In this document: positions 22,705 to 29,674 of the stretch, one piece after another
Position numbering within the stretch: position 1 is the first letter of the stretch
Layout of the letters: every line of letters starts with the position of its first letter
Assembly (NCBI GenBank): GCA_958405565.1
Contig: CATYEN010000023.1
Location: 1-36,401, forward strand
Length of the DNA stretch: 36,401 nt
Reading direction: 5' to 3'
Source: an uncultured Collinsella sp.
GTDB lineage: Bacteria; Actinomycetota; Coriobacteriia; Coriobacteriales; Coriobacteriaceae
Translations under genes and position numbers: made by a program
The notes under the pieces: model-generated
What the model was told of the DNA's origin: nothing
The model's database searches: none
What the model saw: the letters and a program-made list of their open reading frames with translations, nothing else

Positions 22705-23757
22705 ATGATCACTTCCGAGCTTTTCGGCACCGCTCCGTGCGGTACCCTCGTTCATCGTTACACCCTCAACGGGCCCGAGATCTGCGTTCGCATTATGGAC
22801 TATGGCGCCACCGTGCTGGGTATCGATGTGCCCGACATTCCCGGCAACGTGCGCGATGTGGTGCTGGGTTTCGACAAGCTCGAGGATTACTTTGACAACC
22901 CCGCCTGCTTTGGCGCGACCATCGGCCCTGTGGCCAACCGCACCGCGGGCGCCACGATCACCATCGATGGCACCGACTGGCACATGCCCGCCAACGAGGG
23001 CGCCAACAACCTGCACAGCGATCTTGAGCATGGCCTGCACAAGCGCGTGTGGGATGTTGAACTCGACGAGGTCCATAACGCCGTGCGCATGATCACCTCG
23101 CTTGAGGATGGCGAGCTAGGCCTTCCTGGCAACCGCACGTTTACGGCCGTGTTTACCGTGACGCCGACGGGCCGTTTCCGCATCGAGTACGGCTGCGAGA
23201 GCGACCGCGCCACCTATGTGTCCATGACCAACCACACGTACTTTAACCTTGCCGGTCACAACGCCGGCATGGACTGCGAGCACTTCTTTGTTGCCAACGC
23301 TGCCCACTACCTGCCCATCGACGAGCAGAACATCCCCACCGGCGAGATTACCCCGGTCGAGGGCACGCCGTTTGACTTCCGCGAGCTGCGTCCCGTCGCA
23401 CCCGGTATGGAAGCCGACGATCCGCAGATTAAACAGGCCCGTGGCTACGACCACTGTCTGTGCATCGGCGGCTACCAGTACGGCCGCAACCTTCGCCGCG
23501 CCCTGCATGTTGAGGAGATGTGGACTGGCCGCGAGATGGATTACTACACCACCGCCCCGGGTGTGCAGCTCTACACCGGCAACTGGCTGGGCGACGAGCA
23601 CGCCAAGGACGACGCCAACTATGGCTGGGGCGCCGGCTTTGCCCTCGAGGCCGAAATGTACCCCGACACGCCGCACCACGTGCTGTTCCCCCAGGGCATC
23701 GTGGGCCCGGGTCACCCCTACAGCAATGTGATCGAGTATCACTTCATGAGGCACTAA
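22705..23757 (+). CDS. galM: Aldose 1-epimerase (galactose mutarotase)
   Basis: 350 residues from the ATG at 22705 (AGGAA 5 nt upstream). It interconverts alpha and beta anomers of galactose or glucose in the cytoplasm. Family features are IMDYGATVLGIDVPD near residue 32, FGATIGPVANRTAGA near 75, MTNHTYFNLAGH near 175 with the catalytic His, and GFALEAEMYPDTPHH near 310 with the catalytic Glu. Full GalM length separates it from the shorter LacX-type copies elsewhere in the window. It is divergent from the DeoR regulator across about 205 bp, so both may be controlled from the shared region; a short ACCCC/GGGGT hairpin lies at 22622-22641. It ends at its own terminator. Confidence 0.9.
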   Translation: MITSELFGTAPCGTLVHRYTLNGPEICVRIMDYGATVLGIDVPDIPGNVRDVVLGFDKLEDYFDNPACFGATIGPVANRTAGATITIDGTDWHMPANEGANNLHSDLEHGLHKRVWDVELDEVHNAVRMITSLEDGELGLPGNRTFTAVFTVTPTGRFRIEYGCESDRATYVSMTNHTYFNLAGHNAGMDCEHFFVANAAHYLPIDEQNIPTGEITPVEGTPFDFRELRPVAPGMEADDPQIKQARGYDHCLCIGGYQYGRNLRRALHVEEMWTGREMDYYTTAPGVQLYTGNWLGDEHAKDDANYGWGAGFALEAEMYPDTPHHVLFPQGIVGPGHPYSNVIEYHFMRH

Positions 23758-23785
23758 GTCCACTACGCGACATATCGCGCATCAA

Positions 23786-23819
23786 CGCCCGCCGGCAGCA
23801 CCGCCGACGGGCGCTTTTT
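23786..23819 (+). terminator. Terminator of galM
   Basis: CGCCCG-C-CGGC pairs with GCCG-A-CGGGCG across AGCACC, followed by CTTTTTC. Confidence 0.88.
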
Positions 23820-23864
23820 CATCCCTAGGGCTCAATTTCGCTGTCACTGCATGAGTGGCATATC

Positions 23865-24016
23865 AAAACTATGCCCATTTACTACGTTTAGTCAGAGATG
23901 CTCGACCATGCGCCGGGTTTTGTGAAATTCGCAAGCCGTCTACCTGCGGTTTTGTTTTTCTCAAATTCGGCATGCTCGGCGATAGCAGATAAAACGTAGT
24001 AAACGGGCATAGTTTT
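23865..24016. repeat. MITE-like inverted-repeat element, copy B
   Basis: Arms 23865-23889 and 23992-24016 are 25-nt inverted repeats with one mismatch; the inner part TACTACGTTT is shared with copy A. The interior TCTACCTGCGGTTTTG (23939-23954) and flanking bases match the reverse complement of the copy A interior. The outermost bases of the arms differ between copies. Confidence 0.7.
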
Positions 24017-24050
24017 TGACAGGCAGCATCGCGTGCATCCCTCGCGAGGG

Positions 24051-24089
24051 CAAAATGATCCGTTTTCCTCCGTCCCCAAGGGATCAGTT
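24051..24089 (-). repeat. 39-bp dispersed repeat, copy B
   Basis: The reverse complement matches 4659-4697 at 35 of 39 positions. It overlaps the stop codon of the EIIB-like gene: the TGA is part of the repeat. Confidence 0.65.
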
Positions 24090-24566
24090 GAGCAGATTGT
24101 CGATGGGGTCGGGGTTGGAGTTGGGGAGGTAGCGAATTTCCAGCTCTATGCCGAGCTCTTGCAGCTCTTTGAGGGCAGCAACATCCTCGTCGTCTACGGC
24201 GACTGCAGGCGTTACGGGACGCTTGCCCTCCCTTGCCTGCATGTGGCCGATGCTGATCTTGGTGATAGGCACGTCACCCTTCACCAGCGCCAGCGCATCC
24301 ACGGGCGACGCTACCATGATCAGGATCCATTGGCGCGGCGTTGCCGCATGAATAACGTCAATCGTCCTTTGCACCGAGAAGAACCGCGTCCAGACGCCCT
24401 CGGGCGCCGCCACCCTCATGGGTGCCCATTGGCGCGAATCCGCCTCGATTTCATCGTTGACGATTAGGACAAGGTTGGAGCCCACGGCTTCGTTCCACAG
24501 CTCAACGTCTTGTCCGTAAATGAAACGGTCGTCAATGCGTGTGAGAAGAATCTTGGGTTGAGCCAT
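24084..24566 (-). CDS. EIIB-like protein of the mannose PTS family lacking the phospho-histidine
   Basis: 160 residues, clearly of the mannose/sorbose-family EIIB fold, starting MAQPKILLTRIDDRFIYGQD. Functional EIIBs carry IDxRLxHGQV, where the His is phosphorylated. Here position 17 is Tyr (FIYGQD), whereas the paralogue at 33835-34317 has His17 in RLVHGQV. The C-terminal half (AVAVDDEDVAALKELQELGIELEIR) is otherwise nearly identical to that paralogue, so the fold is intact. It stands alone with no EIIA, EIIC or EIID beside it. It is unlikely to transfer phosphate; a regulatory or decoy role, or early decay, are possibilities. The ATG at 24566 was chosen by alignment with the paralogue. Confidence 0.85.
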   Translation of the reverse strand: MAQPKILLTRIDDRFIYGQDVELWNEAVGSNLVLIVNDEIEADSRQWAPMRVAAPEGVWTRFFSVQRTIDVIHAATPRQWILIMVASPVDALALVKGDVPITKISIGHMQAREGKRPVTPAVAVDDEDVAALKELQELGIELEIRYLPNSNPDPIDNLLN

Positions 24567-24655
24567 GGCAGCCCCATTCTGTTTGAGACCCGTAAGAGCA
24601 AGACATCGCGTCTCCAATATTAGTGCATTTAAAGTGAGAAAAGCCGTCAGAACCC

Positions 24656-24684
24656 TTGCGTGGATGTGCGATGTCCCGTATCAT
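24656..24684 (+). promoter_or_regulatory. Probable promoter of tRNA-Thr
   Basis: TTGCGT (24656-24661) and TATCAT (24679-24684) are separated by 17 bp, 40 bp upstream of the tRNA 5' end. Confidence 0.6.
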
Positions 24685-24723
24685 AGACAGCCGTTGACGC
24701 CTCAGTTGCGTCATCACATGGCC

Positions 24724-24799
24724 GCCAGCGTAGCTCAGTTGGTAGAGCACCGCTCTCGTAAAGCGGGGGTCACCGGTTCGAGCCCGGTCGCTGGCTCCA
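24724..24799 (+). tRNA. tRNA-Thr (anticodon CGT)
   Basis: A 76-nt cloverleaf. The acceptor GCCAGCG / CGCTGGC is perfect and the D-arm reads GCTCAGTTGGTAGAGC. The anticodon stem CCGCT / AGCGG encloses loop CTCGTAA, giving anticodon CGT, which decodes ACG (Thr). The variable loop is GGGTC and the T-arm ACCGG-TTCGAGC-CCGGT. T and an encoded CCA end the gene at 24799. Confidence 0.95.
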
Positions 24800-24810
24800 T
24801 TGCACAAGAT

Positions 24811-24833
24811 AGCCGCCTTCGGGCGGCTTTTTT
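24811..24833 (+). terminator. Terminator of the tRNA-Thr gene
   Basis: AGCCGCC-TTCG-GGCGGCT is followed by a run of T residues, 12 bp after the tRNA 3' end. Confidence 0.9.
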
Positions 24834-24900
24834 GTTGCCGATTTTGAGTTCGTGTGCGCCAACCCAAACACAACGCCGCCAGCAACTCCCCTACTCAACA

Positions 24901-24953
24901 AAAAGCCCCGCCAACCGCGGCCTCCCAAACGGGAAACCGCGATCAGCGGGGTC
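24901..24953 (-). terminator. Probable terminator of the yhcH-family gene
   Basis: On the minus strand CCCCGC (24946-24951) pairs with GCGGGG (24906-24911), with inner CGCGG/CCGCG and CCC/GGG pairs, followed by CTTTTTG. It lies about 60 bp after the stop at 25013. Confidence 0.65.
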
Positions 24954-25012
24954 CAAGCGCGCCCCTCCAAAGGAATCACGCCAGCATGCGAACAGCTCAG
25001 CCGAGCGGCGCG

Positions 25013-25486
25013 TTACTCCTCCCAGTAGGCGTCGGCAAGCAGCTTAAAGCAGATCTTCTTGACCGGCTGCGCGCCGTCGCCCGGGAACTCGAGCGTAGGC
25101 ATGTGCGGCTCGCCGGCAACGAACAGTGCAAACTTGTCGTCGGCAAGATCGCCGGCGATCGAAGCGTCGGAATCAACCAGATCGTAGTCGTCCTTCTCGT
25201 CAAACTCCTGGACCAGCGTCAGGCTGCCCGTAGCGACCTTAAAGGCCTCGCGACCCTCAACATCAATCTGCAGGTCGTGATAGCGCTGATGCGTCTCATA
25301 GTGAGCCTCGGCCTCGGGACGCGTCGTGGGAGCCATGACGTTCGCAAAGACCTTGTCGCCCAGAATCGGATGGCTACCGACCTCGAGCTGCGCCGGGTCG
25401 TTCTCCTCGAGCCAGTCGATCAGCACGTCGAGGCCCTTGAGCATTCCGCGGTATTCCTCGATATCGCCCAGTGCACCGTAAATCAT
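25013..25486 (-). CDS. YhcH/YjgK/YiaL family protein (EbgC-like)
   Basis: 157 residues of the YhcH/YjgK/YiaL (DUF386) cupin-like family. Members occur with sialic-acid, N-acyl-hexosamine and beta-galactosidase genes (EbgC, NanQ) and are thought to act on sugar anomers. The family start MIYGALGDIEEYRG is present. ETHQRYHDLQIDVEGRE (about residue 85) and EPHMPTLEF (about 126) carry the conserved His residues that bind metal in relatives. It lies downstream of lacC-2 and a nagA remnant on the same strand, consistent with amino-sugar or galactoside processing. The specific reaction here is not known. Confidence 0.85.
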   Translation of the reverse strand: MIYGALGDIEEYRGMLKGLDVLIDWLEENDPAQLEVGSHPILGDKVFANVMAPTTRPEAEAHYETHQRYHDLQIDVEGREAFKVATGSLTLVQEFDEKDDYDLVDSDASIAGDLADDKFALFVAGEPHMPTLEFPGDGAQPVKKICFKLLADAYWEE

Positions 25487-25518
25487 CTAAATCCCCTCTC
25501 GGATCGTTTCTTTGGCAG

Positions 25519-25644
25519 CTACTCGGCAAACGCGTTACCGACGCTGTTGCCACCCACATACGTCTCGACCAGGGTAAGGTCGGGATTGAACACGACAAAG
25601 TCGGCGTCGCGCCCCAGCATAATGCTACCGCACTTGTCGTCCAC
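25519..25644 (-). pseudogene. C-terminal remnant of nagA
   Basis: Forty-one codons ending in TAG encode a peptide containing DDKCGSIMLGRDADFVVFN and ETYVGGNSVGNAFAE. It closely matches the last 41 residues of the complete NagA at 28387-29556. Upstream of DDKC the frame runs back to the lacC-2 stop through non-NagA residues, and no start codon or ribosome site supports an independent gene. It is best read as the tail of a former nagA located between lacC-2 and yhcH, cut off by deletion or recombination. Confidence 0.82.
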
Positions 25645-25689
25645 ACGGACCAACAGGAAGCAAGCAATACCGAGGCGCAATCCAAACTC

Positions 25690-26625
25690 TTACAGCTCGG
25701 TTACGACAACACCGTTGTAGACCTCGTCCCAACGGTCCATGACCAGATGGCCGGTCATCGGATCCATGGCATTGAGCTTGCCGCAGGTGTTGGCGGTACG
25801 CAGCACCGTCTCGTCGTCCGCGCCAGCAGCGATGGCATGCGCAAAGCCGGCGATGGTGGAGTCGCCGGAGCCAGTGGCGTTAACAGCCGGGATATCGGGC
25901 GTCTTGGCGCGGAACGCACGACCGTTGTGGAAGCCCACAGAGCCGGCGGCGCCCATGGACACGACGACCCAGGGAATATCGGAGAAGCGGGCGTCAGAGG
26001 CAAGTGCCGCGCGAAGCTCGTCCACATCGTCGGTGGTAAAGCTCGTGCCCAGAAGGCCGTTGATCTCGGTCAGGTTAGGCTTGACCAGCTCGGGCTTGAC
26101 CTCGGACTTAAGCGCAGCCTCGAGCGAGGCGCCCGAGGTATCGAGCAGCACCTTGGCACCAGCGTTCTCGGCAATGCCCGTAATCTTGGCATAGTAGTCC
26201 GCCTCGACGCCGCGGGGCAGCGAGCCCGAGATAGTGACGACGTCGGCCTTGCCCGCAAGCTCGGTAAACTTGGCGGTAAAGGCATCGAGCTCCTCGGGGG
26301 CAATTGTCGGGCCGCTCTCGAGCAGCTCGGTCTGGTTGCCGGCGTGGAGGATGTTAAGGCAAATACGGGTCTCGCCCTTGATGGGTACAAAGTCGTTGTT
26401 AATACCGTTGGCGTCCATGAGCTCCGCCATGTAGGCGCCCATGTGACCGCCGAGCAGACCGGTAGCAACAACATCGTCGCCCAGCTGGCCCAGGACACGG
26501 GCCACGTTGAGGCCCTTGCCGCCGGCGGTCTTTTCGGGCGTCACGCGGTTGACGTCGTCGATAATGAGCTCATCGAGCTGATAGCGCGTATCGACAGACG
26601 GGTTCATCGTAACGGTGAGGATCAT
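25690..26625 (-). CDS. lacC: Tagatose-6-phosphate kinase (PfkB family), copy 2
   Basis: 311 residues, the same length as copy 1 at 56-991 and very similar along its whole length (MILTVTMNPSVDTRYQLDEL, GGKGLNVARVLGQLG, NATGSGDSTIAG). It should phosphorylate tagatose-6-P in the cytoplasm. The context differs from copy 1: it follows lacX-2 and sits next to NagA/AgaS amino-sugar genes, so it probably handles tagatose-6-P made by AgaS rather than by LacAB. The nagA remnant follows immediately downstream. A 1-phosphofructokinase assignment cannot be fully excluded from sequence. Confidence 0.88.
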   Translation of the reverse strand: MILTVTMNPSVDTRYQLDELIIDDVNRVTPEKTAGGKGLNVARVLGQLGDDVVATGLLGGHMGAYMAELMDANGINNDFVPIKGETRICLNILHAGNQTELLESGPTIAPEELDAFTAKFTELAGKADVVTISGSLPRGVEADYYAKITGIAENAGAKVLLDTSGASLEAALKSEVKPELVKPNLTEINGLLGTSFTTDDVDELRAALASDARFSDIPWVVVSMGAAGSVGFHNGRAFRAKTPDIPAVNATGSGDSTIAGFAHAIAAGADDETVLRTANTCGKLNAMDPMTGHLVMDRWDEVYNGVVVTEL

Positions 26626-26684
26626 TTTTAGCTCCTTATCTCGCAGGCTCCTTGTGCCTCGCGATACGAGTCGACAAAACGGAA

Positions 26685-27566
26685 TTACAGAATCTCAATC
26701 GTGAACGAGCGAACGACGGTCTCCTTGGGCTTGGCGACAAGGCAGCCGCGCTTGTGTTCAAGCACATCGTCCTCATCAGAGCAGGTCGAAAGGCCGCCCC
26801 AAGGCTCAACTGCCACAAAATCGCCCTCGGGCTTGCTCCACACAATGAGATACGGGAAGCCCTCAAAGCTCAGGCGAACGCCCTTGTCCTCCCCCTTCTT
26901 GGAAAGCGTGACCTGACGGCTCTCGAGCACGTCAAAGATAGTCTCGGCAAAATCGAAGAGCTCGTGCGACAGCGGCAGGGTCTTTCCCACCATGGGGTTC
27001 TTGGAGCGGTTGGCCACGTCGATCAAACCGGTCGAGGGAACGGCGGTGCAAAGCTCCGCGGCCTCGTCCTTCTCAAACCGCAGCTCGTAGTCCGTATAGG
27101 CCTCGCCCTCGTCGAGCGGGCACCTAAAACCGGGATGTCCGCCGATAAAGAACGGCATGTCCTCGGTACCCTCGTTGGTCACCTCATAAGAGACGCGCAC
27201 GGCAGTGCCCTCGAGCGTATAGCGGGCAACGAGCTTAAACGGATACGGATAGTCGCTCAGCAACGCGGCGTTATCCTCCGAAGCCAGGCACATCGCCAAC
27301 TCGCTCTCGCTTTGGCTCAGCAGCTTCCACTCCTGCTTGCGCGCGAATCCATGACGAGCGAGCTTCACGTGATGTCCGGCAAACGTCATGGCATTGCCAT
27401 CGCGCAGGCCTCCGCAAATCGGGAAGCAGATCGGCGCCTGACCGGACCATACGGCAGGGTCGCCCTGCCACAGATACTCGCGACCGTCGGCCTCGATTGA
27501 GGTGAACGAGCCGCCAGCTGTGGACACCTTAATAGAAATCGAATCGTTGGAAAGAGCGTATTCCAT
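26685..27566 (-). CDS. lacX: Aldose 1-epimerase-like protein, LacX type, copy 2
   Basis: 293 residues, identical in length to copy 1 (1048-1929) and highly similar (GGSFTSIEADGREYLWQGDP, GGHPGFRCPLDEGEAY, VEPWGGLSTCSDEDD). AAAGGA precedes the ATG. It is 59 nt upstream of lacC-2, mirroring the 56-nt gap of the first pair, which shows that the lacX-lacC pair was duplicated as a unit. The presumed role is anomer interconversion of a galactose-type sugar or sugar phosphate. Confidence 0.8.
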   Translation of the reverse strand: MEYALSNDSISIKVSTAGGSFTSIEADGREYLWQGDPAVWSGQAPICFPICGGLRDGNAMTFAGHHVKLARHGFARKQEWKLLSQSESELAMCLASEDNAALLSDYPYPFKLVARYTLEGTAVRVSYEVTNEGTEDMPFFIGGHPGFRCPLDEGEAYTDYELRFEKDEAAELCTAVPSTGLIDVANRSKNPMVGKTLPLSHELFDFAETIFDVLESRQVTLSKKGEDKGVRLSFEGFPYLIVWSKPEGDFVAVEPWGGLSTCSDEDDVLEHKRGCLVAKPKETVVRSFTIEIL

Positions 27567-27726
27567 TGCCCATCCTTTCGAACAACTGCTCTGTCATCGC
27601 TCGCAAGCACCCATCTCAGTCCTAGCCAAAAGACAAACCTGCACGTTCATCGATGTGTCCGGTATCCCAGCTATCCAACGGGGTACCATATTGACATTGA
27701 CTTCATTACAGCTGAAAGGCCTTCTT

Positions 27727-28311
27727 ATGCGAACCATCATCCTCTACGCCTCGCGCCATCACGGCAATACGAAAAAGCTCGTGGACGCCATCGTCGAGGC
27801 GCACCCCGAAATCGATACCCTCGATGTGAAGTCACTCGGTAAAAACGAGTACCCCGACCTGCACGAATATCATCTAATCGGTGTCGCCACGGGCATCTAT
27901 TACTCCGAGATCGACAAGGACATGGCACGCGTGCTCACTAACGTGCTGCAGCCGCAGGACAAGGTGTTTGGCCTTATGACCTATGGCGGCAAAAACAAGT
28001 GGTACGGCAAGGATATCGATGGCATCTGCCGCATGAGGCAGGCCATCTTTATGGGTGTCTACGGCTGTCCCGGCTTTGATACGTGGGGACCGTTCAAACT
28101 CGCCGGCGGTGTCCAAAAGGGACACCCGACCGCTGAGGAAATTAAGGGCGCCGTCGACTTCTTCGACAAGATCGAAGACGAGTATGGCGACATCATCGTC
28201 GAAGAGTACGCCAAGCGCGAGAAGCGTCTAGCATACGAGAAGGAGCATCCTGCAGGAGGCCTGGTGGCCGGCGTCAAGCGCACGGCAAAGAAGATCGCTA
28301 ACAAGCTGTAA
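27727..28311 (+). CDS. Flavodoxin-family protein
   Basis: 194 residues from the ATG at 27727, with GAAAGG about 8 nt upstream; the 75-residue upstream extension of the frame has no flavodoxin character. The N-terminus MRTIILYASRHHGNTKKLVD contains the S-x-x-x-GNT phosphate loop that binds FMN. MTYGGKNKWYG (about residue 82) and the GVYGCPGFDTWGPF region (about 115) are likely isoalloxazine-contacting loops. The basic C-terminal tail (GVKRTAKKIANKL) is unusual. It runs opposite to its neighbours and shares a terminator with nagA. A link to sugar metabolism is not evident. Confidence 0.82.
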   Translation: MRTIILYASRHHGNTKKLVDAIVEAHPEIDTLDVKSLGKNEYPDLHEYHLIGVATGIYYSEIDKDMARVLTNVLQPQDKVFGLMTYGGKNKWYGKDIDGICRMRQAIFMGVYGCPGFDTWGPFKLAGGVQKGHPTAEEIKGAVDFFDKIEDEYGDIIVEEYAKREKRLAYEKEHPAGGLVAGVKRTAKKIANKL

Positions 28312-28341
28312 CTGTGAAGGTGCTTTTGAGCGTTTAACCCA

Positions 28342-28380
28342 TACGGCGGGTCCGAGCAGATTCGGGCCCGCCGTCTTTTT
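28342..28380. terminator. Bidirectional terminator between flavodoxin and nagA
   Basis: ACGGCGGG-T-CCGA pairs with TCGG-GC-CCGCCGT, followed by CTTTTT on the plus strand. It lies between the convergent genes ending at 28311 and 28387. The minus-strand side has little T-run, so it may be one-sided. Confidence 0.75.
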
Positions 28381-28386
28381 CTATCG

Positions 28387-29556
28387 CTACTCGGTAAAGG
28401 CGTTGCCGACGCTCTGGCCGCCAACATACGTCTCGACGAGGGTGAGCTCGTGGTCGAACACGACAAAGTCGGCGTCGCGACCCGGCATGATGCTGCCGCA
28501 CTTATCCTCAATGTGCGCGGAGCGTGCCGGCACCTCGGTTGCCATGCGAATGGCGATATCGGCGCTGGCGATGCCCCAGTCGACGATGTTCTTGACGCCC
28601 TGGGCAAGCGTGAGCACCGAGCCGGCAATGCTCTTGCCGTCGGCGAGCCAGCACAGGTTGTCCTTCATGATGACGTCCATACCACCACTGGTGTAGCTGC
28701 CCTCGGGCATGCCGCCGCAACCCAGGCAGTCGGTGATGAGCACCGTGTGCTGCCAGCCCTTTGCCTGCAGCAGCGCCTTAATGGCGGCAGGGTTTACGTG
28801 CTTGCCGTCACAGATGATCTCGGCGTAGGTCTCGGGCGTGGACATGGCAGCGCCCACGACACCGGGCTCACGGTGATGCAGCCCGCGCTGGCCGTTATAG
28901 GTATGCGTAAAGCAGCTGGCACCAGCGTTGATGGCGACAATGCACTCATCGTAGGTGGCGTCGGAGTGACCGATGCTGGTCACCACGCCCTTGGCGTTCA
29001 GGGCAGCAGCGTAGGCGGCGGCACCGTCACGCTCGGCGGCCATAGCGCTCTTGACGATGCGCCCACCGGCAGCCTCCTGCCACTGGTCGAAGACCTCCTC
29101 GGAGGGATCGATCAGATAGGCGGGGTTCTGCGCACCCACGTGCTTCATCGTAAAGAAGGGCCCCTCCAGATAGATGCCCTGGATACGGGCGCCGCAGAAG
29201 TCGGGGCCGCGGCCCTCGTCGGCCTGGGCGATGGCGGCGCAGGCATCCTTGATCTGCTCGACGCCATCGGTGAACGTCGTGGGCAGCCAGCTGGTGGTAC
29301 CGCGACGGGCGAGCTCGGTCGAGCTGATATCGATGCCCTCGGGATCGTTATCGGTAGTCGAGTGGTTATAGAAGCCATGGATGTGGGTGTCGACCATACC
29401 CGGCGCGATCCACGATCCCGTGTAGTCCTTAATCTCGCAAGAGGGCTCGTCGGCCTGCCAGGCGCCAAAGACGCCGTCTTCGACCATGAGATAACCGCCC
29501 AGCTGCGGGCCTGCCGGCAAGAAGAACTTGTCAGCCTTAATTGCGTATGTGCTCAT
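28387..29556 (-). CDS. nagA: N-acetylglucosamine/N-acetylgalactosamine-6-phosphate deacetylase
   Basis: 389 residues from the ATG at 29556, with AAGGAG 5 nt upstream; a GTG two codons earlier touches the ribosome site and is unlikely. It is an amidohydrolase that removes acetate from GlcNAc-6-P or GalNAc-6-P. Metal/substrate motifs are DTHIHGFYNHS (about residue 56), LEGPF (about 129), GHSDATYDE (about 194), FTHTYNGQRGLHHREPG (about 212) and LITDCLGCGG (about 270) with the catalytic Asp. It lies immediately downstream of agaS after a terminator. With AgaS rather than NagB nearby, GalNAc-6-P is the likely substrate (inference). Confidence 0.9.
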   Translation of the reverse strand: MSTYAIKADKFFLPAGPQLGGYLMVEDGVFGAWQADEPSCEIKDYTGSWIAPGMVDTHIHGFYNHSTTDNDPEGIDISSTELARRGTTSWLPTTFTDGVEQIKDACAAIAQADEGRGPDFCGARIQGIYLEGPFFTMKHVGAQNPAYLIDPSEEVFDQWQEAAGGRIVKSAMAAERDGAAAYAAALNAKGVVTSIGHSDATYDECIVAINAGASCFTHTYNGQRGLHHREPGVVGAAMSTPETYAEIICDGKHVNPAAIKALLQAKGWQHTVLITDCLGCGGMPEGSYTSGGMDVIMKDNLCWLADGKSIAGSVLTLAQGVKNIVDWGIASADIAIRMATEVPARSAHIEDKCGSIMPGRDADFVVFDHELTLVETYVGGQSVGNAFTE

Positions 29557-29616
29557 ATGCACTCCTTGCTTCTAAAAGCAGTTGACTGTGGTGATGCTTA
29601 TACCCAGCTCACGTAA

Positions 29617-29657
29617 AACAAAAAGCGCCCGCCCGCCGTTATGAGCGGACGGGCGCC
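29617..29657 (-). terminator. Terminator of agaS
   Basis: On the minus strand GCGCCCGTCCGC pairs with GCGGGCGGGCGC (11 of 12 pairs), followed by TTTTTGTTTT. Confidence 0.9.
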
Positions 29658-29674
29658 CTTACAGGGGGACGCGA

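Noticed and set aside
24724..24799. tRNA-Thr as the attachment site of an integrated island
   Set aside because: No integrase, phage gene or duplicated tRNA 3' end was found nearby.
27502..27726. N-terminal 75-residue extension of the flavodoxin
   Set aside because: It overlaps the lacX-2 5' end and has no flavodoxin features; the ATG at 27727 has a ribosome site and the FMN-loop start.
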